Assembly (NCBI GenBank): GCA_945874695.1
Contig: CAMCHP010000032.1
Location: forward strand, 1-34,467
DNA length: 34,467 nucleotides
DNA from: Chryseobacterium gleum
Lineage (GTDB): Bacteria; Bacteroidota; Bacteroidia; Flavobacteriales_D; Sanyastnellaceae
Reading direction: 5' to 3'
Shown here in pieces: positions 19,692-26,755 of this stretch (the stretch's first letter is position 1; each line of letters begins with the position of its first letter). The position numbers were made by a program, and so were the translations under genes. Under the pieces are notes generated by a model, which saw only the letters and a list, made by a program, of their open reading frames with translations, was not told where the DNA came from and did no database searches.

Positions 19692-22600
19692 ATGATTCTC
19701 ATTTTTGATACCGAAACAACGGGATTGCCCCGCGATTACAATGCCCCGTTAACTGATTCTGATAACTGGCCGCGCGTGGTTCAACTGGCTTGGCAGTTGC
19801 ACACCCCTGAGGGTCAACTCGTCAACCGCGGCAACCTCATTGTGCAGCCTGATGGTTACACCATTCCCTATAACGCAACGAAAATTCATGGCATTTCTAC
19901 CGAACGCGCACAACGCGATGGCGTGCCCTTGTCAGCCGTTATAGCAGCCTTTACAGCCGACCTCGAGCGTGCGACCTATGTCATGGGGCACAACGTAAGC
20001 TTCGATGTAAGCGTGCTTGGAGCTGAATTTATTCGTGCCGGGCACGATGAGAAATTATTGACCACCAAAGCAGTCATTGATTCGAAAGATGAATCGACCG
20101 AATTTTGTGCAATTCCCGGCGGAAAAGGAGGCAAGTTCAAGTGGCCCAATTTGACCGAACTCCACATGAAGCTGTTTGGTTCGCCGGTTCAAGAGGCGCA
20201 CGATGCGGCTTATGACGTCGATGCCACGGCAAAGTGCTTTTTCGCACTCGTTCAACGGGGTGTGATTCGTCGCGAGGGCTTCCCACCTGCGCAAGCCATA
20301 AACTACGAGGCTCCGTCGCTCGAGGCCGCTAACTTTGAAGATTTGCGCCTATCGGCGGATGCACCCACGCAAGTTGCTCAACCTGCACTTGACAAGCAAA
20401 CACCGCAAGACTTGGGGGCATTGAAGGATGCGTCCTTTGTTCACTTGCACTGCCATTCACAGTTCTCAGTATTGCAGGCCGTATCTGAAGTTGATGAGTT
20501 GGTGCAAACAGCAAAAAGCATGGGCATGCCCGCCATTGCAATCACCGACCACGGCAATATGATGTCGGCATTTAACTTCGTTAAAGCCGCGCTGAAAGCT
20601 GATATTACTCCCATTGTGGGCTGCGAGTTTAACCTCTGTCGCGATCATGCCGATCGGTCGATGAAAGATGATGGATTTCAAACCGTAGTCCTCGCAAAGA
20701 ACAAAGTGGGTTACCACAACCTGGCCAAGTTAGCATCATTGGCTTACACTGCAGGATTTTATTACCTCCCACGCATTGATAAAGACCTGTTAGTCCAGTA
20801 CAAAAGTGATCTGATTGTTACCACAGGCGGCCTGTGGGGCGAAGTGCCCTATACCTTATTGAATGTTGGCGAACAACAAGCCGAAGAGGCATTTGTGTGG
20901 TACAAAGAACAGTTCGGCGATGATTTTTACGCGGAGCTCAATCGCCATGGATTGCCCGAGGAGGAGGTGGTGAATGAGACCCTTTTGCGCTTTTGCGCAA
21001 AACACAACGTGAAGTATTTCGCATCGAACAACACTTATTATACCCGAAAAAGTCAGGCTGCCGCGCACGACATTCTGCTCTGTGTAAAAGATGCAGAGAA
21101 TGTGAGCAAGCCTAAAATGTACATTGGCAAGCGCGGCCGAGAATACCGCTTCGGTTTTCCCAACGATGAATTTTATGTGAAGTCGCCCGATGAAATGAAG
21201 GCGAAGTTTGCCGATTTACCCGAAGCCATTTTAACCACAGCAGAAATTGCGGCCAAAATTGAACGCTACACCTTGGCACGTGAAGTCTTGCTGCCGAAGT
21301 TTGATATCCCCGCTGAATTTGTTGATCCGAAAGATGATGAAGACGGCGGCAAGCGAGGCGAGAATAACTACCTCCGCCATTTGACCTACGTTGGGGCTGA
21401 AAAACGGTACGGAACAATTACAAATGACATTCGAGAACGCCTCGATTTTGAGCTAGCAACCATTGCCAATACCGGGTATCCAGGCTACTTTTTGATTGTT
21501 CAAGATTTTACCCGTGCAGCGCGTGACATGGGAGTTTCTGTTGGCCCTGGTCGTGGTTCGGCTGCTGGTTCTGCAGTAGCGTATTGCGTAGGAATCACCA
21601 ACGTTGACCCGATTAAGTACGATTTGCTCTTCGAACGTTTCTTGAATCCTGAACGGGTGAGCATGCCCGATATCGATATCGACTTTGATGACGAAGGACG
21701 CCAAAGTGTCATCGATTATGTCATTAATAAGTACGGTTCAAATCAGGTTGCCCAAATCATTACCTATGGCACAATGGCCGCTAAATCATCGTTGCGCGAT
21801 ACTGCACGTGTAATGGAGCTCCCGTTGCCTGATGCTGATCGCTTGGCTAAGTTGATGCCAGATATCAGCCTCGGTAAACTCTTCAAGCTCGAGGGCAAGG
21901 CACTCAGCGACCAGCTTAAAAACAACAAAGAAGACCTCGAGCGCGCAAGCCAATTTAAATCCATCGCGAATGGAAACGACCTTGAATCGCGCACCATCAA
22001 TACCGCGCGAGAACTCGAAGGCTCAGTCCGAAATACAGGTATCCATGCGTGCGGCGTGATCATCACCCCAGATGACATCACCAATTTTGTGCCCATCGCA
22101 ACCGCGAAAGACAGCGATATGGCATGCACCCAATTCGATAACGCTGTAGCTGAAGAGGCAGGCTTGTTGAAGATGGACTTTCTTGGTTTGAAAACCTTGA
22201 CTCTGATCAAAGACGCCGTGAAGAACATCGCGGAGCGACATAAGATTCAGCTCGATGCCGATGAGTTTCCATTAGATGACAAGGCCACCTATGCTTTATT
22301 TCAACGCGGTGAAACAGTCGGGATATTCCAATATGAATCGGCGGGGATGCAGAAGTATCTCAAAGAATTAAAGCCAACGGTGTTTGCCGATTTGATTGCG
22401 ATGAACGCATTGTATCGTCCGGGCCCGCTTGAATACATCCCTTCATTCATCAAACGTAAGCACGGTACTGAGCCCATCACGTATGACATTGAGGTCATGC
22501 GCGAGTACTTGGAAGAAACCTACGGCATCACCGTGTACCAAGAGCAAGTGATGTTGCTCTCACAAAAGCTCGCCTCGTTTACAAAAGGTGAAGCCGATAC

Positions 22601-23987
22601 CTTGCGTAAAGCAATGGGTAAGAAAAACGCTGAACTGCTCGCGAAGCTCAAACCCCAGTTTTTGTCGCAAGGGGCAGCAAACGGCCACGATGCCACAGTA
22701 CTTGAGAAAGTATGGAAAGATTGGGAAGCCTTTGCGAGCTATGCATTTAACAAGTCGCACTCGACCTGTTACGCATGGGTCGCCTACCAAACCGCGTTTT
22801 TGAAGGCGAACTACCCGGCTGAGTACATGGCATCGGTGTTGTCAAACAACATGAACGACATCAAGCAGGTAACCTTCTTTATGGAAGAGTGTCGCCGCAT
22901 GGGGATCCCCGTGTTAGGACCTGATGTAAACGAATCAGCCTATAAATTCAGAGTGAATAAGGCTGGCGCCATCCGCTTCGGTTTAGGTGCGATGCGCGGT
23001 GTAGGCGAGGGGGCAGTAAACAGCATTGTGGCATGCCGCCAAGAAGAGCCTTACCAGAACATCTTTGATTTTGCGCGCAAGGTGAGTTTGAAAGACTGCA
23101 ACAAGCGGGTGTTTGAAAGTTTGGCGCTCGGTGGAGCGTTTGACTGCTTTGAAGGCATAAACCGTTCGCGCTATTTCGCACCCGATGATAAAGGGCGAAC
23201 GACGATCGAAAATGCCATTCGCTATGGCAACGCCTTTCAAGAAGGCCAAAATTCATCGCAGGTGAGCCTGTTCGGAGATGTTGAAACCGAAGACATCCCT
23301 GAACCTTTTGTTCCCGACGCCGAGGAATGGAATATTTTGGAGAAACTCAACCGTGAGAAGGAGGTCGTTGGCATTTACATCTCAGGGCACCCCTTAGATG
23401 ATTTCCGGTTTGAGATGGAGCACTTTTGCACCACCGGCGGATTGGCCGTGCTGAGCGAGGATAGAAAAATTGCCGGACGAGAAATGGCTTTTGGAGGCAT
23501 GATTACCGGATGCGAACATCGCGTTGGCAAGAACGGCAAGCCTTTCGGAAGCTTCAGTTTGGAAGATTATACCGCTTCAGAACGTTTTTTCATGTTCGGT
23601 GAAGACTATGTGAAGTTCAGAGAATACATGAACGACGGGTACACCGTTTTTGTAAAAGGGAGCATGCGCGAGCGTGGTTTCAAACGCGAAGCGAATGCTG
23701 AACTCGAGTTTCGAATCAGCAGCATCGAGCTGTTGAGCTCGGTCAAAGAGAAGTTCAAAGGCGCTTTGCGCTTGAGTTTTGAACTCGACGATTTGAACGA
23801 TCGCCTCCTTGCTGATTTGGAAGGATTGGTTGCGCAACACCCAGGAAGCACACCCATGACCTTAGAAATTCGAGATACGGGCATTGCCATTTCGATGCCT
23901 TCAAAGACAACGCGCGTGGAGTTAGGTAAGTCGTTGCTCGATGCCCTCGACCGCTTGGATGCTGTGAAATACAAGGTTGAACGATGA
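19692..23987 (+). CDS. dnaE: DNA polymerase III alpha subunit with N-terminal DEDDh proofreading exonuclease domain
   Basis: The 1431-residue product fuses two activities. Residues 1-190 are a DnaQ-like 3'-5' exonuclease with all DEDDh residues: DTET (D6, E8), GHNVSFD (D105) and HDAAYD (H170, D175). A linker of about 50 residues leads to the PHP domain (HLHCHS 251-256, TDHGN 285-289) and the polymerase core with GPGRGSAAGS from 618 and the metal-binding aspartates of PDIDIDF (D660, D662, D664). The finger and tandem HhH regions follow, then an OB-like segment near GMITGCEHRVGKNGKPFGSF. It is the main replicative polymerase; with exonuclease in cis, a separate epsilon subunit may not be needed. 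E. coli DnaE has no such domain, and PolC carries its exonuclease inserted within PHP instead. I recall related fusions in Bacteroidota but cannot confirm their spread here. Confidence 0.97.
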   Translation: MILIFDTETTGLPRDYNAPLTDSDNWPRVVQLAWQLHTPEGQLVNRGNLIVQPDGYTIPYNATKIHGISTERAQRDGVPLSAVIAAFTADLERATYVMGHNVSFDVSVLGAEFIRAGHDEKLLTTKAVIDSKDESTEFCAIPGGKGGKFKWPNLTELHMKLFGSPVQEAHDAAYDVDATAKCFFALVQRGVIRREGFPPAQAINYEAPSLEAANFEDLRLSADAPTQVAQPALDKQTPQDLGALKDASFVHLHCHSQFSVLQAVSEVDELVQTAKSMGMPAIAITDHGNMMSAFNFVKAALKADITPIVGCEFNLCRDHADRSMKDDGFQTVVLAKNKVGYHNLAKLASLAYTAGFYYLPRIDKDLLVQYKSDLIVTTGGLWGEVPYTLLNVGEQQAEEAFVWYKEQFGDDFYAELNRHGLPEEEVVNETLLRFCAKHNVKYFASNNTYYTRKSQAAAHDILLCVKDAENVSKPKMYIGKRGREYRFGFPNDEFYVKSPDEMKAKFADLPEAILTTAEIAAKIERYTLAREVLLPKFDIPAEFVDPKDDEDGGKRGENNYLRHLTYVGAEKRYGTITNDIRERLDFELATIANTGYPGYFLIVQDFTRAARDMGVSVGPGRGSAAGSAVAYCVGITNVDPIKYDLLFERFLNPERVSMPDIDIDFDDEGRQSVIDYVINKYGSNQVAQIITYGTMAAKSSLRDTARVMELPLPDADRLAKLMPDISLGKLFKLEGKALSDQLKNNKEDLERASQFKSIANGNDLESRTINTARELEGSVRNTGIHACGVIITPDDITNFVPIATAKDSDMACTQFDNAVAEEAGLLKMDFLGLKTLTLIKDAVKNIAERHKIQLDADEFPLDDKATYALFQRGETVGIFQYESAGMQKYLKELKPTVFADLIAMNALYRPGPLEYIPSFIKRKHGTEPITYDIEVMREYLEETYGITVYQEQVMLLSQKLASFTKGEADTLRKAMGKKNAELLAKLKPQFLSQGAANGHDATVLEKVWKDWEAFASYAFNKSHSTCYAWVAYQTAFLKANYPAEYMASVLSNNMNDIKQVTFFMEECRRMGIPVLGPDVNESAYKFRVNKAGAIRFGLGAMRGVGEGAVNSIVACRQEEPYQNIFDFARKVSLKDCNKRVFESLALGGAFDCFEGINRSRYFAPDDKGRTTIENAIRYGNAFQEGQNSSQVSLFGDVETEDIPEPFVPDAEEWNILEKLNREKEVVGIYISGHPLDDFRFEMEHFCTTGGLAVLSEDRKIAGREMAFGGMITGCEHRVGKNGKPFGSFSLEDYTASERFFMFGEDYVKFREYMNDGYTVFVKGSMRERGFKREANAELEFRISSIELLSSVKEKFKGALRLSFELDDLNDRLLADLEGLVAQHPGSTPMTLEIRDTGIAISMPSKTTRVELGKSLLDALDRLDAVKYKVER

Positions 23988-24061
23988 CAGATCAACGCAA
24001 TTCGCTGCCAAAACTCGCGTTAGATGTCAAATTGACAGGTAATAAAGAGATGGTATTTATT

Positions 24062-24091
24062 TTGTTCAGTGAGATAAGAAGAGTACTTTTG
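24062..24091 (+). promoter_or_regulatory. Promoter of trxA
   Basis: TTG (24062-24064), 19-bp spacer and TACTTTTG (24084-24091) form a full consensus promoter 29 nt before the thioredoxin ATG. Confidence 0.6.
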
Positions 24092-24120
24092 ACAACTAAG
24101 TTTTAAGCAACCCCAATATT

Positions 24121-24438
24121 ATGGCTGTAGAATTAACAGATGCGAACTTTGAAGAGCTCGCGCTTGGGTCAGATAAGCCCGTTATGATCGATTTTTGGGC
24201 AGAATGGTGCGGTCCTTGCCGCATGGTTACCCCGATCGTAGAAGAAATGGCGAACGAATACGGCGATAAAGCCGTGATCGCTAAAGTGAACGTAGACGAG
24301 AATCCGAATATCTCGATGAAATTCGGAATCCGAAACATTCCAACCATCATATTTCTCCGCAACGGGGAATTGGTTGACAAAAGCGTTGGGGCAGTGCCGA
24401 AAAACGTGTTAACCGAGAAATTGGACAATATGCTCTAA
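24121..24438 (+). CDS. trxA: Thioredoxin
   Basis: A single-domain thioredoxin of 105 residues with active site WCGPC (29-33), a buried aspartate in MIDFWAEW (D24), the cis-proline in RNIPTI, and the glycine of SVGAVPKN. It reduces cytoplasmic disulfides with electrons from thioredoxin reductase. There is no signal peptide, so it is cytoplasmic. It has its own promoter and a strong terminator and is probably monocistronic. Confidence 0.97.
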   Translation: MAVELTDANFEELALGSDKPVMIDFWAEWCGPCRMVTPIVEEMANEYGDKAVIAKVNVDENPNISMKFGIRNIPTIIFLRNGELVDKSVGAVPKNVLTEKLDNML

Positions 24439-24456
24439 GCGAGCATCGCAACGTAT

Positions 24457-24493
24457 AAAAATCCCTGTCATCTTGATGACGGGGATTTTTTTT
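24457..24493 (+). terminator. Rho-independent terminator of trxA
   Basis: A long stem pairs AATCCC-T-GTCATC with GATGAC-G-GGGATT around a tiny loop, followed by eight T residues. It begins 19 bp after the trxA stop. Confidence 0.9.
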
Positions 24494-24500
24494 ACCTTTT

Positions 24501-24599
24501 TTCGGCCTGAACGGCCGGATGGGGGAGCAATTGATTCACCGTGATCGCTGAACAAACACTACCTTTAAGCACGTAATCCATCCGGCCGTTTAGGCCGAA
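24501..24599. repeat. Inverted pair of REP-like hairpins (REPIN-like doublet)
   Basis: Two copies of the 21-bp hairpin element (24501-24521 inverted, 24579-24599 direct) differ at one loop base and face each other across 57 bp. Each folds alone (CGGCC/GGCCG stem, 5-nt loop), and together they could pair into one long stem. A T or A tract adjoins the outer end of each copy. The doublet fills the gap between the trxA terminator and the DUF58 start. Confidence 0.65.
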
Positions 24600-24611
24600 G
24601 AAAAAAAAAGT

Positions 24612-25547
24612 ATGGCCATCAACATTGATCGAAAGTCGTTTCAGCAATTGAGCCGACTTGAATTTCTTGCCAAGCAAGCCGTTGAAGGATTCATTACGGG
24701 CCTGCATAAAAGTCCGTTTCATGGCTTCTCGGTTGAATTTGCTGAGCATCGCCTGTACAACACGGGCGAGTCAACGCGGCACATCGATTGGAAGCTCTAC
24801 GCGCGAACCGAGAAGCTTTTCACCAAGCGCTACGAAGAAGAAACCAATTTACGTTGTCAGTTGGTGATCGATCACAGCTCATCGATGTATTACCCCGGGC
24901 CAGTTTCGGTGGAAAGTGATGCATTCAATAAGCTGAAATTCAGCGTTTATGCTGCCGCCGCGTTACTTGAATTGTTCAAGAAGCAACGCGATGCGGTGGG
25001 AGTGAGTTTTTTCGCTGACACCTTAGATTTGCACACGCAAACGCGCTCCAATGCTCAACATCATCGCTATTTGTACGCTCAACTCGAGGAGTTGCTGAAT
25101 ACAGCAGGGGAGAAGCAACAGCAACGCACACTCGCCGTGGAGGCATTGCATGCCATCGCTGAGCAAGTGCACCGCCGATCGCTGGTGGTGATCTTCTCTG
25201 ACATGTTCGACATGGGCGAGCGGAGTGATGCACTTTTTGCGGCGTTGCAACACCTCCGTCACAACAAACATGAGGTGATTCTCTTTCACGTGGTCGATAA
25301 GAAAACCGAACTCAACTTCGAATTCGATAACCGTCCGTACACGTTCATTGACCTCGAGACAGGACAGCAGGTCAAAGCCAATCCCGCAGATATCCGCGAG
25401 AATTACCTGACACAAATGGCCAAATTCTATGGTGATTTGAAAATTCGCTGTGGGCAATACGGCATTGATTTTGTCGAAGCTGACATTGCTGGTGGGGTAA
25501 ATCCGATTTTGCTGCAGTATTTGATCAAACGACAAAAACTTTATTGA
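24612..25547 (+). CDS. DUF58 domain protein (VWA-like fold)
   Basis: The 311-residue soluble protein contains the DUF58 hallmark RHIDWKLYART (56-66) followed by KRYEEE, and a VWA-type metal site DHSSSMYY (87-94). A conserved later strand reads RRSLVVIFSDMFD. DUF58 proteins are usually encoded with MoxR AAA ATPases and membrane VWA proteins in a cluster of chaperone-like function; the Bacteroides aerotolerance operon is an example. No MoxR gene adjoins it here, so the partner must be elsewhere. The ATG at 24612 comes 12 bases after a REP-like element, and the intervening bases are nearly all A, leaving no ordinary ribosome-binding site. Confidence 0.9.
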   Translation: MAINIDRKSFQQLSRLEFLAKQAVEGFITGLHKSPFHGFSVEFAEHRLYNTGESTRHIDWKLYARTEKLFTKRYEEETNLRCQLVIDHSSSMYYPGPVSVESDAFNKLKFSVYAAAALLELFKKQRDAVGVSFFADTLDLHTQTRSNAQHHRYLYAQLEELLNTAGEKQQQRTLAVEALHAIAEQVHRRSLVVIFSDMFDMGERSDALFAALQHLRHNKHEVILFHVVDKKTELNFEFDNRPYTFIDLETGQQVKANPADIRENYLTQMAKFYGDLKIRCGQYGIDFVEADIAGGVNPILLQYLIKRQKLY

Positions 25548-25608
25548 TTGACAATCAGACAGAAAAGTTCGCAGTTAAAAAAAAGTTAAGATCAGCATGT
25601 AAAAATGC

Positions 25609-25640
25609 TTGCACAGTTAAATCAGTTTTGCGTACATTTG
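25609..25640 (+). promoter_or_regulatory. Promoter of tRNA-Asp
   Basis: TTG (25609-25611), 21-bp spacer and TACATTTG (25633-25640) lie about 75 bp before the tRNA. The intervening leader contains a 7-bp stem GCGTTGG/CCAACGC (25667-25673 with 25701-25707), possibly a processing hairpin. Confidence 0.6.
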
Positions 25641-25715
25641 CCACCGCTTTGGAAGCAAAGCAAGTAGCGTTGGTAGAATTAAAATCTCGGCTTACACCAC
25701 CCAACGCATATTTAT

Positions 25716-25789
25716 GGTCTGGTAGTTCAGTTGGTTAGAATACATGCCTGTCACGCATGGGGTCGCGAGTTCAAGTCTCGTCCAGACCG
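25716..25789 (+). tRNA. tRNA-Asp (anticodon GTC)
   Basis: The cloverleaf is complete: acceptor GGTCTGG/CCAGACC, D stem GTTC/GAAT, anticodon stem CATGC/GCATG around loop CTGTCAC (anticodon GTC), variable loop GGGTC, T stem GCGAG/CTCGT with loop TTCAAGT, and discriminator G. CCA is not encoded. It is followed by three partial, altered copies of its own sequence. Confidence 0.97.
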
Positions 25790-25804
25790 CAACTGAATGT
25801 AATT

Positions 25805-25837
25805 AAAAGGTCACCCTCAAAGGTGACCTTTTATTTT
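25805..25837 (+). terminator. Terminator of tRNA-Asp
   Basis: An 11-bp stem AAAAGGTCACC/GGTGACCTTTT with a 6-nt loop runs into a T-rich tract, 15 bp after the tRNA end. The same hairpin recurs after each pseudo-tRNA unit. Confidence 0.85.
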
Positions 25838-25858
25838 AGCACAAATTTTCCTTTAAAG

Positions 25859-25927
25859 CGTTCTGTTGGTTCGAATATCCCGACACGTCGGGAGGGTCGC
25901 GAGTTCAAGCCTAGCTGTCCAGACCGC
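25859..25927 (+). pseudogene. tRNA-Asp-derived pseudo unit 1
   Basis: This 69-nt segment aligns to tRNA-Asp from the D arm to the 3' end (GTTC-GTTGGTT-GAAT, GGTCGCGAGTTCAAG, GTCCAGACCGCAACTG). It lacks the 5' acceptor strand. The anticodon arm is replaced by a 16-nt palindrome, TCCCGACACGTCGGGA (25878-25893), and the T stem is broken by CTAGCTGT. It cannot form a cloverleaf. Confidence 0.8.
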
Positions 25928-25941
25928 AACTGAATGTTATT

Positions 25942-25974
25942 AAAAGGTCACCCTCACCGGTGACCTTTTATTTT
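25942..25974 (+). terminator. Terminator after pseudo unit 1
   Basis: Same 11-bp stem as after the tRNA, with the loop changed to CTCACC, followed by a T-rich tract. Confidence 0.75.
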
Positions 25975-25995
25975 ACCACGAAATTCCCTTCAAAG

Positions 25996-26064
25996 CGTTC
26001 AGTTGGTTCGAATATCCCGACACGTCGGGAGGGTCGCGAGTTCAAGTCTAGCTGTCCAGACCGC
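25996..26064 (+). pseudogene. tRNA-Asp-derived pseudo unit 2
   Basis: Second copy, exactly 137 bp after unit 1. It differs from unit 1 at only two positions in 69 and keeps the tRNA-like GTTCAGTTGG of the true gene. The same palindrome replaces the anticodon arm. Confidence 0.8.
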
Positions 26065-26078
26065 AACTGAATGTAATT

Positions 26079-26111
26079 AAAAGGTCACCCTCAAAGGTGA
26101 CCTTTTATTTT
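26079..26111 (+). terminator. Terminator after pseudo unit 2
   Basis: Stem and CTCAAA loop are identical to the tRNA-Asp terminator. Confidence 0.75.
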
Positions 26112-26132
26112 AGCACAAATTCCCCTTTAAAG

Positions 26133-26201
26133 CGTTCTGTTGGTTCGAATATCCCGACACGTCGGGAGGGTCGCGCGTTCAAGTCTAGCTGTCCAGACCG
26201 C
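26133..26201 (+). pseudogene. tRNA-Asp-derived pseudo unit 3
   Basis: Third copy, again at 137-bp spacing, with one additional change in the T stem (GCGCG for GCGAG). The 3' GTCCAGACCGCAACTG is intact. Confidence 0.8.
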
Positions 26202-26215
26202 AACTGAATGTAATT

Positions 26216-26240
26216 AAAAGGTCACCGGTGACCTTTTATT
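26216..26240 (+). terminator. Terminator after pseudo unit 3, loop deleted
   Basis: The six loop bases are missing, leaving a perfect 22-bp palindrome (11-bp arms with no loop) before a T-rich tract. This looks like a precise deletion of the loop. Confidence 0.65.
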
Positions 26241-26266
26241 TAAATCGCAAATTCCCCTTTAATGTG

Positions 26267-26534
26267 AATCCGAGGTTGGTTTGACCTCGGATTAAAGGGA
26301 TTTACACGGATATTATGCTTCTCGGTTTAAAGAATCTGTGCGAATCTGTTCAATCCGTGGTTGAATTAACCTGGGATTAGAGGGATTTACACGGATGTTA
26401 TGCTTCTCGGTTTAAAGAATCTATGCGAATCTGTTCAATCCGTGGTTGATCTGACCGCGGATTAAAGGGATTTACACGGATGCTATGTTTTCGGTTTAAA
26501 GAATCTGTGCGAATCTGTTCAATCCGTGGTTAAC
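26267..26534. repeat. Tandem 85-bp repeats, three units
   Basis: Units start at 26267, 26352 and 26437 (85, 85 and 84 bp), with a terminal fragment at 26521-26534. Each contains GGGATTTACACGGAT, CGGTTTAAAGAATCT and GCGAATCTGTTCAATCCG. Unit junctions form hairpins: at 26267-26293 a perfect 10-bp stem AATCCGAGGT/ACCTCGGATT, and at the next junctions the arms change together. The two ends of a unit are also imperfect inverted copies of one another. Similar 'ACGGATT...AATCTGTG' repeats are common in bacterial genomes of this type, as far as I recall. The rest of the gap, 26535-26702, is A/T-rich and shows nothing I recognise. Confidence 0.8.
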
Positions 26535-26702
26535 TGATCAAGAGTTTTTTGTAGCATTTTTTATATCCTCATTATTTCTTAATAGCACTGCCTTGTTGAC
26601 ATTAAGCTAAGCTTAGTTGCACAGCATTCACTCTTGTACTATTAATATTAGATTATATCCACTTAGCCAATCTGACATGTAAGCCGTTTGTACTTTATAA
26701 GC

Positions 26703-26733
26703 TTGAGCATCTAGTTTTAAATGTCTAATTTTG
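26703..26733 (+). promoter_or_regulatory. Promoter of the LPP20-PEGA-FGE cluster
   Basis: TTG (26703-26705), a 20-bp spacer and TAATTTTG (26726-26733) end 22 nt before the ATG at 26756. Confidence 0.6.
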
Positions 26734-26755
26734 CAGTTCCTTAATCTTAAGTTAG

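Noticed and set aside
25667-25707. Second tRNA upstream of tRNA-Asp
   Set aside because: It has an acceptor-like 7-bp stem but only 27 nt between the arms, too short for a cloverleaf.
25859-26201. CRISPR array
   Set aside because: Repeats are regularly spaced, but the whole 137-bp unit is repeated with no variable spacers, and it derives from the tRNA and its terminator.
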